Source: Methyloversatilis discipulorum (GTDB lineage Bacteria; Pseudomonadota; Gammaproteobacteria; Burkholderiales; Rhodocyclaceae). Taken from it: a stretch of DNA of 64,000 bases. A program made the translations under genes and the position numbers. Of this stretch, positions 8,322 to 14,800 are shown one piece after another. Numbering within the stretch: the first letter of the stretch is position 1; each line of letters opens with the position of its first letter. The notes under the pieces were generated by a model. The model had not been told where the DNA came from. It saw only the letters and a list, made by a program, of their open reading frames with translations, and made no database searches. The stretch lies in the NCBI RefSeq assembly GCF_000527135.1, contig NZ_AZUP01000001.1, positions 2,294,001 to 2,358,000 of the forward strand, read 5' to 3'.

Positions 8322-9279
8322 CGGCAGTGCTCCGGGGTGAGGTGTCGTGCAGGGCGACCGTCGTCGTGGCTGGCCGGTCGTTGATGGCGAGGCTCAGCAG
8401 TTCCGGCCGCGCGTAATGGCCGACCGAATCCATCATGCGTTTGCGCTTGGTCACCAGCGCCATGTCGAGATCGGCCACCACCATGCCTTCGCCCTCGGTC
8501 AGCGGCGGCGCCAGATGCACACCTTCCGGTGACACGATGGCGGTGTGGCAGCCGCCGCGCAGCGCGCGCTGCAGCGTCGCGTCCGGCGTGATGGACTGGA
8601 TCTGTTCGTCGCTGAGCCAGCCGGTCGAATTGATGACGAAGCAGCCGGATTCCAGCGCGTGGTGGCGGATGGTCACTTCCATCTGGTCGGCGAAGATCTG
8701 GCCGACCATCGATCCCGGAAACTGGGCGCAGTGGATCTCTTCGTGCTGGGTCATCAGCGCATAGCGCGCCAGCGGGTTGTAGTGCTCCCAGCAGGCGAGC
8801 GCGCCGAGCCGGCCGACGGCAGTGTCGACCACCTTCAGCCCGGCGGCGTCGCCCTGCCCCCACACCATGCGTTCGTGATAGGTCGGCGTGATCTTGCGAC
8901 GCTTGAGCGCGAGGCGGCCGTCGGCGTCGAACACCAGCTGCGTGTTGTACAGGCTGCCGTGGTCGCGCTCGTTCACGCCGAGCACCACGACAACACCGCG
9001 CGACTTCGCCTTCTCCGCGACCGCCTGTGTGACAGGCCCAGGCACCGTCACCGCCCGTTCATACAGCTTCAGATGGTCGGCGCCCATCTGCACCGGCGGC
9101 CGTACGAAGGAGAAGTACGGGTAATAGGGAACGAAGGTTTCCGGGAACACGGCAAGCGTCGCGCCGCGGTCCGCCGCCTCGTCGATCGCCGCCAGCACGC
9201 GGGCCAGCGTGCCGTCGGCGGATTCGAGATCGGGCGCGATCTGGATGGCGGCAGCGCGCACGATGCGCGGCGCGCTCAT
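8242..9279 (-). CDS. Nit6803-family aliphatic nitrilase (NitC-type)
   Basis: 345 aa from ATG 9279, which overlaps the stop of the small upstream ORF (ATGA). The carbon-nitrogen hydrolase triad is intact: E47 ([15 protein letters not shown]), K129 ([14 protein letters not shown]) and C163 ([16 protein letters not shown]). Hydrolyses a nitrile to the acid plus ammonia. In Pseudomonas this gene cluster has been tied to growth on cyanide as nitrogen source, and homologues in cyanobacteria belong to nitrogen-starvation genes. The C-terminal tail (about 25 residues, charged) runs 80 bp into the next gene. An ATG at 9342 would add 21 residues not typical of the family. Confidence 0.93.
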   Translation of the reverse strand: MSAPRIVRAAAIQIAPDLESADGTLARVLAAIDEAADRGATLAVFPETFVPYYPYFSFVRPPVQMGADHLKLYERAVTVPGPVTQAVAEKAKSRGVVVVLGVNERDHGSLYNTQLVFDADGRLALKRRKITPTYHERMVWGQGDAAGLKVVDTAVGRLGALACWEHYNPLARYALMTQHEEIHCAQFPGSMVGQIFADQMEVTIRHHALESGCFVINSTGWLSDEQIQSITPDATLQRALRGGCHTAIVSPEGVHLAPPLTEGEGMVVADLDMALVTKRKRMMDSVGHYARPELLSLAINDRPATTTVALHDTSPRSTADEHDHDPRRLQPATDDGAAVVRLATG

Positions 9280-9521
9280 GACCGGCGCTCCGCTGCACTG
9301 CCGGACACCCGGACCGGACGATGCTTGCCCGCACGCCCCCATGGCCAGGCGCCGGCTGTCTGCGTCGCCCTGCGCGGGGTCGCCGTGCCGACCGCAGGCG
9401 TGGCGGAGCCCCAGGGCCAGGCTGCAGCCTCAGCCGATGCAGCCGGCGGCGCGACATCGCGCCGCGCGAGCGGCAGCACGCCGCAGGCATGCCGCGCGCC
9501 GAAGAACGAGCGGGCACCCAT
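9276..9521 (-). CDS. Candidate small protein (81 aa) between Sll0783-like gene and nitrilase
   Basis: ORF of 82 codons whose ATG (9521) lies 2 nt after the stop of the preceding gene and whose TGA overlaps the nitrilase ATG (ATGA), the same coupling seen elsewhere in this operon. It explains an otherwise 245-bp gap in a tightly packed operon. The product is rich in Ala, Arg and Trp, with two copies of AWPWG about 24 residues apart, no clear signal peptide and no family I recognise. GC at third positions is about 79%, compatible with coding but somewhat below neighbours. No strong ribosome binding site, so it would rely on coupling. Could be non-coding spacer. Confidence 0.4.
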   Translation of the reverse strand: MGARSFFGARHACGVLPLARRDVAPPAASAEAAAWPWGSATPAVGTATPRRATQTAGAWPWGRAGKHRPVRVSGSAAERRS

Positions 9522-9523
9522 GA

Positions 9524-10006
9524 TCACAGCGTCCAGGTGTCGAGGATGAAGGCGTTGTCCTTGCGATGCAGCAGGATCAGATCCAGCACGTCGAGCGGAT
9601 TGATCGGACGGATGCCTTCGATCAGCGACCCTTCGCCGTGGCCGTACAGCGCCTGCAACGCAAAGCGGCACGCATAGACCTTGCCGCCCTCCTCGATGAA
9701 CTTCTCGATCTGCTTGTTGAAGTTCTGGTGCCCGGGGAAGGCTTCGTCGCCCAGCGTCGGGAAGCCGCGCTTGACGCCCAGCGTGACGCCCGGGCCGTAC
9801 AGCAGCACCGAGGTGTCGAAGCCCTTGCGCTTCAGGCGGGTGGCCTGCAGCAGATTGACGAAGCCGATCGAACCTTCGAAGGCGACGGTGTGGAAGGTGA
9901 CCAGAGCCTTCTCGCCCGGCTCGGCCTTCACGTCCTCGAACACCTTCTCTTCGTAATCGACCAGGAATTCGCCCTTCTCGTTGGCGGGGCGGGTGACTTT
10001 GGGCAT
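9524..10006 (-). CDS. MSMEG_0572/Sll0783-family nitrogen starvation response protein
   Basis: 160 aa. First gene of the operon, about 70 nt after the predicted sigma-54 start. Contains [19 protein letters not shown] and [31 protein letters not shown], resembling DsrE-like small alpha/beta proteins; one conserved-looking cysteine at YACRFA. In Nit1C clusters this position is called nitB. No enzymatic role is established; a sulfur-, thiol- or metabolite-binding role is only inference. Confidence 0.9.
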   Translation of the reverse strand: MPKVTRPANEKGEFLVDYEEKVFEDVKAEPGEKALVTFHTVAFEGSIGFVNLLQATRLKRKGFDTSVLLYGPGVTLGVKRGFPTLGDEAFPGHQNFNKQIEKFIEEGGKVYACRFALQALYGHGEGSLIEGIRPINPLDVLDLILLHRKDNAFILDTWTL

Positions 10007-10087
10007 GGCAATCTCCGGTGGTGGTATGCGATCAGGAATGCGGCGCCCGGAACATCGACTGTCCTTCAGGCGCTCGTCTCCCCATTC

Positions 10088-10102
10088 GCATACGCCGTGC
10101 CA
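10088..10102 (-). promoter_or_regulatory. Sigma-54 (-24/-12) promoter of the Nit1C-type operon
   Basis: Minus-strand sequence TGGCACGGCGTATGC matches TGGCACG-N4-TTGC at 10 of the 11 fixed positions (A for the first T of TTGC), with exact GG-GC spacing. Predicted start near 10076 and a 70-nt leader to the ATG at 10006. Nit1C operons in pseudomonads carry a sigma-54 activator gene (nitA); none is in this window, so NtrC or a distant activator would be needed. Confidence 0.8.
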
Positions 10103-10119
10103 CCGGCGTCCCGGACGAG

Positions 10120-10141
10120 TGCGATCAATGTGCGATCAATG
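10120..10141. repeat. Tandem 11-bp direct repeat TGCGATCAATG
   Basis: Two perfect adjacent copies (10120-10130 and 10131-10141), one helical turn apart, ending 18 bp upstream of the -24 element. A third perfect copy is at 10250-10260 and a partial one (TGCGATCA) at 10027-10034. The arrangement suits a dimeric regulator; MocR-family regulators commonly recognise direct repeats. Confidence 0.65.
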
Positions 10142-10249
10142 GATGCACATGCCGCCTTGCGGCCGCACGCATCTCGCACGGGTGTGTAAAAACCCTTTTC
10201 AAAGCATGGATTTAAAGGCCCGATCGCGCACCGGAATGAAGCACGCGGA

Positions 10250-10260
10250 TGCGATCAATG
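10250..10260. repeat. Third copy of TGCGATCAATG
   Basis: Perfect 11-bp match to the tandem pair at 10120-10141, about 148 bp upstream of the -24 element, a distance usual for sigma-54 enhancer sites. It is followed by CCGATCATTGG, a related sequence. Confidence 0.55.
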
Positions 10261-10352
10261 CACCCGATCATTGGCGATCTGCCGGCTGCGGAGGCGGCCC
10301 GACCCCTGTCCGACGCGCATCGGGCGACGGCGCAGCGGCCGTGCCGGGTGCG

Positions 10353-10556
10353 CTACTTCAGCGCGTAGCCCTCGTCTTCCAGCACCTGCCGGATATCGGC
10401 TTCGCTGACCAGCGGGCTGTGCTCGACACTGACGGTGCCGGTCGCCAGCGCGACCTCCACCATGTTGATGCCCGGCAGTTCGTGGATCACGTTGGTGATT
10501 TCATGGACGCAGTCCTCGCTTTCGAGGCCATCTACGGTGATCAGGGTGGTGTGCAT
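10353..10556 (-). CDS. HMA-domain (copper-chaperone-like) protein with a degenerate metal site
   Basis: 67 aa, the full length of a CopZ/Atx1-like ferredoxin fold (beta-alpha-beta-beta-alpha-beta): TTLITVDGLESEDCVHEITN, then GTVSVEHS and a C-terminal helix ending EDEGYALK. The usual GMTCxxC loop reads GLESEDC, so only the second cysteine remains. It may bind metal weakly with another ligand, dimerise through the single thiol, or have lost metal binding. Start at ATG 10556, 85 bp from the divergent MgtC/DUF4010 gene. Confidence 0.75.
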   Translation of the reverse strand: MHTTLITVDGLESEDCVHEITNVIHELPGINMVEVALATGTVSVEHSPLVSEADIRQVLEDEGYALK

Positions 10557-10641
10557 GGGCAGGGTCTCCGCTTCATTGGACGGCCGGAGTCCGGCGCGCC
10601 GTCGGGTAAGGTAATGGTATGAGCACATTCCATCCTCCGCC

Positions 10642-11883
10642 ATGCCCGCCGACATCGATCCGCGGCTGACCGGCCTGGCCGCCGCACTGGGCATCGGCCT
10701 GCTGATCGGCATCGAACGCGAACGTCGCAAGGGCGAGGGCCCGGCGCGTGCCGCCGCCGGGCTGCGCACCTTCACGCTGGCTTCGCTGCTGGGCGCGCTC
10801 GCCATGCTGCTCGGCGGCGGCGCGACGCTGGCCGTACTGGCTGCGGTGGTCGGCGCGCTGGCCATCGTGTCCTACCGCCGCTCGCGTGACGACGATCCGG
10901 GCCTCACCACAGAAATCGCGCTGGTGCTCACCTTCATGCTCGGTGCGCTGGCCATGCACGACGCGCGTCTGGCGATCGGCATCGGTGTGCTGGTCGCCAT
11001 CGCGCTGGCGGCGCGCAGCCAGTTGCATCGCTTCGTCGTGCGTGTGCTGTCGGAGCAGGAAGTGCATGACGGGCTGCTGCTGGCCGCCGCGGCGCTGGTC
11101 ATCCTGCCGCTGGTACCGGACCGCATGGTCGATCCGCTCGGAGCGATCAACCCGCGCACCTTGTGGACGCTGGCGGTACTGATGATGGCGATCAACGCCT
11201 GCGGCCACATTGCGCTGCGCGCCGCGGGTCCCGCGCTCGGTCTCAGTTTCGCCGGCTTCGCCTCGGGCTTCGTGTCGAGCACCGCCACCATCGCTGCCAT
11301 GGGCGCGGAGGCGCGGCGCAATCCCTTGCTGCGCGCAGGCGCCGTGTCGGGCGCCGTGCTGTCGTCGCTGGCGACCGTGGTCTATCTCGCGCTGTTGCTG
11401 GCGGCCACCAGTCCGGCGGTGCTGCGGGCGATGGCGCCGCCCTTGCTGGCGGCCGGCGTCGCCGCCGCCGGCTACGGTCTGCTGATCGCGCTGCGCAGCG
11501 TACGCGCGCACAACGGCGATACGCCGCCGCCCGGCCGTCCCTTCAATCCGCGACTGGCGCTGCTGTTTGCCGCCACGATGGGCGTACTTCTGCTGCTGAC
11601 CGCCTTCCTGACCGACCGCTATGGCACCGGCGGCGCAGGCATCGCCGCCGCGCTGGCCGGCTTCGCCGACGCCCATTCCGCCTCGGCAGCGGTGGCCTCT
11701 CTGCAGGCGTCGGGACGCATTACCGCCGACCAGGCCGTACTGCCGGTCCTGGCGGCCTTCACCACCAACGCGTGCAGCAAGCTCATCGTCGCCACCACCA
11801 CCGGCGACCGCGCCTTCGCGCTGCAGGTCGTCCCGGGCGTGCTGCTGTCGGTGGGCGCCGCCTGGCTCACCATGTTGATCTGA
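10642..11883 (+). CDS. MgtC/SapB N-terminal domain + DUF4010 membrane protein
   Basis: 413 aa integral membrane protein with about 11-12 hydrophobic segments. Residues about 8-130 match MgtC/SapB (LTGLAAALGIGLLIGIERERR is the hallmark start; TFTLASLLGALAMLLGG); residues about 185-400 match DUF4010 (FAGFASGFVSSTATIAAMG, ALAGFADAHSASAAVASL, TTNACSKLIVA). A charged loop near residues 295-305 separates the halves. Family members are inner-membrane proteins of unknown transport or sensing function. Single gene, divergent from the HMA gene. Confidence 0.9.
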   Translation: MPADIDPRLTGLAAALGIGLLIGIERERRKGEGPARAAAGLRTFTLASLLGALAMLLGGGATLAVLAAVVGALAIVSYRRSRDDDPGLTTEIALVLTFMLGALAMHDARLAIGIGVLVAIALAARSQLHRFVVRVLSEQEVHDGLLLAAAALVILPLVPDRMVDPLGAINPRTLWTLAVLMMAINACGHIALRAAGPALGLSFAGFASGFVSSTATIAAMGAEARRNPLLRAGAVSGAVLSSLATVVYLALLLAATSPAVLRAMAPPLLAAGVAAAGYGLLIALRSVRAHNGDTPPPGRPFNPRLALLFAATMGVLLLLTAFLTDRYGTGGAGIAAALAGFADAHSASAAVASLQASGRITADQAVLPVLAAFTTNACSKLIVATTTGDRAFALQVVPGVLLSVGAAWLTMLI

Positions 11884-11975
11884 CCGGCAGGCGGGCCACG
11901 CGGTCTGCTCGCGCGGGGTGCGTGCCTCGGTGGTGAATTCCCTTCAGCCGGCCCGGCAGCCCGTAGAATCCGCGC

Positions 11976-13817
11976 ATGAGACGATCCGCCACTGCCCCCC
12001 TGCCCGCTGCAACCGTACCGGGCGCCCGCCGCCGCGATTCAGAAACCATCCGCAACCTGCTGCCTTACCTGTGGGCCTACAAGTGGCGGGTGCTGATCGC
12101 GCTCGCCTGCCTGGTGCTGGCCAAGGGCTCGAACGTCGCGGTGCCACTGGTGTTCAAGCAGGTCATCGACGCGCTGGCGCCGGCCGCCGCCAGCAGCCGC
12201 GCCGCGCTCGAAGCGGCGCCGCTGCTGGTGCCGCTGGGCCTGCTGGCCGCCTACGGCGCGCTGCGCTTCTCCACCTCGATGCTGACCGAACTGCGGGAGA
12301 TCGTGTTTTCGCGCGTCACCCAGCAGGCGGTGCGCCGTATCTCGTTGCAGGTGTTCCGCCACCTGCACGCGCTGTCGCTGCGCTTCCATCTGGAGCGCCA
12401 GACCGGCGGCCTGACGCGCGACATCGAGCGCGGCACGCGGGCGATCGGCTCGCTGATCAGCTACACGCTGTACTCCATCCTGCCGACGCTGGTCGAGATC
12501 GGGCTGGTGCTGAGCATCCTCGCCGTGAAGTACGAAGCGAGCTTCGCGCTGATCACCTTCGTCACGCTGGCGCTCTACATCACCTTCACCGTCACCGTCA
12601 CCAACTGGCGCACGACGATACGACGCGAGGCGAACGAACTGGACTCGGCCGCCAATACGCGGGCCATCGACAGCCTGCTCAATTACGAAACGGTGAAGTA
12701 CTTCAACAACGAGGAATTCGAGGCGCGCCGCTACGACGAGCAGCTCATCCGCTGGCAGCGCGCACAGGAGCGCAGTCAGGTGTCGCTGTCCTGGCTCAAC
12801 ATGGGCCAGGCCTTCATCATCGCCATCGGCGTCACGCTGATGATGTGGCGGGCCACGGTCGGCGTCGCCGAGGGTCGCATGACCATCGGCGACATCGTGC
12901 TGGTCAATGCCTTCATGATCCAGCTCTACATTCCGCTGAACTTCCTCGGCGTGCTGTACCGCGAAATCCGTCAGTCGCTGACCGACATCGAGCGCATGTT
13001 CGCGCTGATGGAAACGCACCGCGAGGTCGCCGACGCGCCGGACGCGCTGACGCTGGCCGACGGTCCGTGCGAAGTGCGCTTCCAGCAGGTGAACTTCGGC
13101 TATGAGCCAGCGCGGCAGATCCTGCACGACGTCGACTTCACGATACCGGCCGGCCATCGCGTCGCCGTCGTGGGCCACTCGGGCTCCGGAAAGTCGACGC
13201 TGGCGCGGCTGCTCTACCGCTTCTACGACGTGGCCGAGGGCAGCGGTCGCATCACGATCAACGGCACCGACATCCGCCAGCTCACGCAGGACAGCCTGCG
13301 CGGCGCCATCGGCATCGTTCCGCAGGACACGGTGCTGTTCAACGACAGCATCCACTACAACATCCAGTACGGCCGGGTGACGGCGTCCGCCGCCGAGGTC
13401 GAGGCCGCCAGCCGCGCCGCGCAGTTGCACGACTTCGTACAGAAGCTGCCGGACGGCTATGCAACCAAGGTGGGCGAGCGCGGGTTGAAGCTGTCGGGCG
13501 GCGAGAAGCAGCGGGTGGCCATCGCCCGCGCGCTGCTGAAGAACCCGCCGATACTGATCTTCGACGAAGCCACTTCGGCGCTCGACTCGAAGACCGAACA
13601 GGCGATCCAGGGTCAGCTCGAACAGGTGGCACGCGGCCATACGACGCTCATCATCGCGCACCGCCTGTCCACGATCATGGATGCAGACCAGATCCTGGTC
13701 ATGGACGCCGGCCGCATCATCGAACGCGGCAGCCACGGCGAGCTGCTGGCGCTGGATGGCGCCTATGCGCAGATGTGGGCCCTGCAGGCACAGGAAGAAG
13801 ACGGCACCACGCTCTGA
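11976..13817 (+). CDS. Atm1/HMT1-type ABC exporter (fused permease and ATPase)
   Basis: 613 aa half-transporter that would work as a homodimer in the inner membrane. Residues about 30-330 are the six-helix exporter domain; the segment with NYETVKYFNNEEFEARRYDE is characteristic of the Atm1/ABCB7 group. The ATPase domain has Walker A GHSGSGKS (about 399-406), LSGGEKQ signature (about 506-512), Walker B ILIFDEAT and the H-loop IAHRLST. Relatives export glutathione-linked sulfur or heavy-metal conjugates. Followed by a bidirectional terminator. The substrate is not determinable from sequence. Confidence 0.92.
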   Translation: MRRSATAPLPAATVPGARRRDSETIRNLLPYLWAYKWRVLIALACLVLAKGSNVAVPLVFKQVIDALAPAAASSRAALEAAPLLVPLGLLAAYGALRFSTSMLTELREIVFSRVTQQAVRRISLQVFRHLHALSLRFHLERQTGGLTRDIERGTRAIGSLISYTLYSILPTLVEIGLVLSILAVKYEASFALITFVTLALYITFTVTVTNWRTTIRREANELDSAANTRAIDSLLNYETVKYFNNEEFEARRYDEQLIRWQRAQERSQVSLSWLNMGQAFIIAIGVTLMMWRATVGVAEGRMTIGDIVLVNAFMIQLYIPLNFLGVLYREIRQSLTDIERMFALMETHREVADAPDALTLADGPCEVRFQQVNFGYEPARQILHDVDFTIPAGHRVAVVGHSGSGKSTLARLLYRFYDVAEGSGRITINGTDIRQLTQDSLRGAIGIVPQDTVLFNDSIHYNIQYGRVTASAAEVEAASRAAQLHDFVQKLPDGYATKVGERGLKLSGGEKQRVAIARALLKNPPILIFDEATSALDSKTEQAIQGQLEQVARGHTTLIIAHRLSTIMDADQILVMDAGRIIERGSHGELLALDGAYAQMWALQAQEEDGTTL

Positions 13818-13836
13818 CCACGCAGAAGCCAGGGCG

Positions 13837-13866
13837 AAAAAAAACCGCGCCGAAGCGCGGTTTTTC
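13837..13866. terminator. Bidirectional intrinsic terminator
   Basis: GC stem CCGCGC-CGAA-GCGCGG (13845-13860) flanked by A8 on the left and T5 on the right, so it can stop the ABC transporter transcript rightward and the PEP-CTERM transcript leftward. The two genes converge here. Confidence 0.9.
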
Positions 13867-13884
13867 AGATGCGGGGAGGACCGC

Positions 13885-14661
13885 TCAGGCGGCCTTGCGA
13901 CGACGCACGGCGATCATGCCTGCCAGTGCGGTGCCGATCAGCGCCAGCGAAGCCGGTTCCGGAACGGCCGGCGGCGGCGTGTTCGGCTTGGTCGTAGCGG
14001 TCACGCCAGCCAGCTTGATGTAGTCCTTGTAGTCCGACGACGAACCCGGCGTCACCAGCCAGTAGCGCGAGTAGGTACCGTTGGTCGTGACACGCGGGTC
14101 GCTGTTGCCGGTGAAGTCGCCGATCTTGGTCCAGCCGGTCAGCGTCGAGTAGGTCTTGCCCATGACCGTGCTGTTGATGTCCGCCACCGAGGCGCCGGTG
14201 TAGGCGTACACGGTGATGTCGGAATCGCCGCTGAACCAGCCGATATCGACCAGATTGAGGTTCATTTCCGATCCGAACGAGAACAGCATGCCTTCCATCG
14301 CGCCCTCGTTGTCCATCGCATGGTCGGGATAGGTCGCGTAGCCGGAGTTGTCGACTTCGTTGTTCCACGACGAATCGCGGCTGGTCATGCCGAGACCGCT
14401 GCTGCCCTGATAGGTCAGGTAGGCGCGTTCGATCGTTGAACTGGACGCGGTGTTGGCGAAACCCTGGATATTCACCGACTGGCCTGCGCCGTTGGTGTAG
14501 TTCATCGACGAGTACTCGGTGACGTTCGAGCCGAAACCACTGGCGCCGACATGCGAGGTCGCGGTCGAGGTGAACGACCAGCTGTACTGCGCCGCCGAGG
14601 CAGCACCGGCAAAACCCGCGATCATCACGGCGCCGATTGCATTGATCAGTTTCTTGTTCAT
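13885..14661 (-). CDS. PEP-CTERM sorting domain protein
   Basis: 258 aa. Start at ATG 14661 with AAGGAAAG upstream; an in-frame ATG at 14688 would precede the RBS. Residues 1-24 form a signal peptide (KKLINAIGAVMIAGFAGAASA). The mature chain is Ser/Thr/Asn/Gly-rich without cysteine. The C-terminus VPEPASLALIGTALAG-MIAV-RRRKAA is a textbook PEP-CTERM signal (VPEP motif, hydrophobic helix, Arg cluster) processed by exosortase XrtA. Likely exported extracellular or EPS-associated protein. Transcribed from a sigma-54-like promoter and ends at the bidirectional terminator. Confidence 0.93.
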   Translation of the reverse strand: MNKKLINAIGAVMIAGFAGAASAAQYSWSFTSTATSHVGASGFGSNVTEYSSMNYTNGAGQSVNIQGFANTASSSTIERAYLTYQGSSGLGMTSRDSSWNNEVDNSGYATYPDHAMDNEGAMEGMLFSFGSEMNLNLVDIGWFSGDSDITVYAYTGASVADINSTVMGKTYSTLTGWTKIGDFTGNSDPRVTTNGTYSRYWLVTPGSSSDYKDYIKLAGVTATTKPNTPPPAVPEPASLALIGTALAGMIAVRRRKAA

Positions 14662-14676
14662 TGTCTTTCCTTGGTC

Positions 14677-14707
14677 AGAAGGGGACATTGCTGTCTTGTC
14701 CCCTTCT
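14677..14707. repeat. Perfect inverted repeat at the start of the PEP-CTERM leader
   Basis: Arms AGAAGGGGAC (14677-14686) and GTCCCCTTCT (14698-14707) are exact complements separated by 11 bp. It begins at the predicted transcription start and ends 16 bp before the start codon, so the mRNA would begin with a 10-bp hairpin next to the ribosome binding site. Could stabilise the mRNA or act as an operator. Confidence 0.8.
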
Positions 14708-14709
14708 TA

Positions 14710-14724
14710 GCAATTTCAGGGCCA
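14710..14724 (-). promoter_or_regulatory. Candidate sigma-54 (-24/-12) promoter of the PEP-CTERM gene
   Basis: Minus-strand TGGCCCTGAAATTGC followed by T: TGGC and TTGCT elements at exact sigma-54 spacing. Predicted start near 14698. RpoN with the PrsK/PrsR two-component pair is known to drive PEP-CTERM genes in XrtA bacteria. Confidence 0.75.
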
Positions 14725-14776
14725 GAAGTATTTATCTCTTAAAAAACAACAGCCTGAAGACTGTGAAAATGTGTGC

Positions 14777-14793
14777 TGTAAATTATTTCGACA
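14777..14793 (+). promoter_or_regulatory. Candidate activator site TGTAAA-N6-CGACA
   Basis: TGTAAATTATTTCGACA, 52 bp upstream of the -24 element. The outer TGTAAA and CGACA match the site at 476-492 exactly, in the same orientation. It lies 8 bp before the end of prsT (14801) in the intergenic gap. Confidence 0.55.
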
Positions 14794-14800
14794 AGATGTT

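Larger units (their letters stand above)
10007..10352. other. 346-bp regulatory intergenic region upstream of the Nit operon
   Basis: No credible gene. It contains a sigma-54 promoter match (10088-10102), a tandem pair of TGCGATCAATG (10120-10141), a third copy at 10250-10260, a partial TGCGATCA at 10027-10034, and an AT-richer stretch around 10186-10218. The region also separates the operon from the HMA gene, which is on the same strand. Confidence 0.7.
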
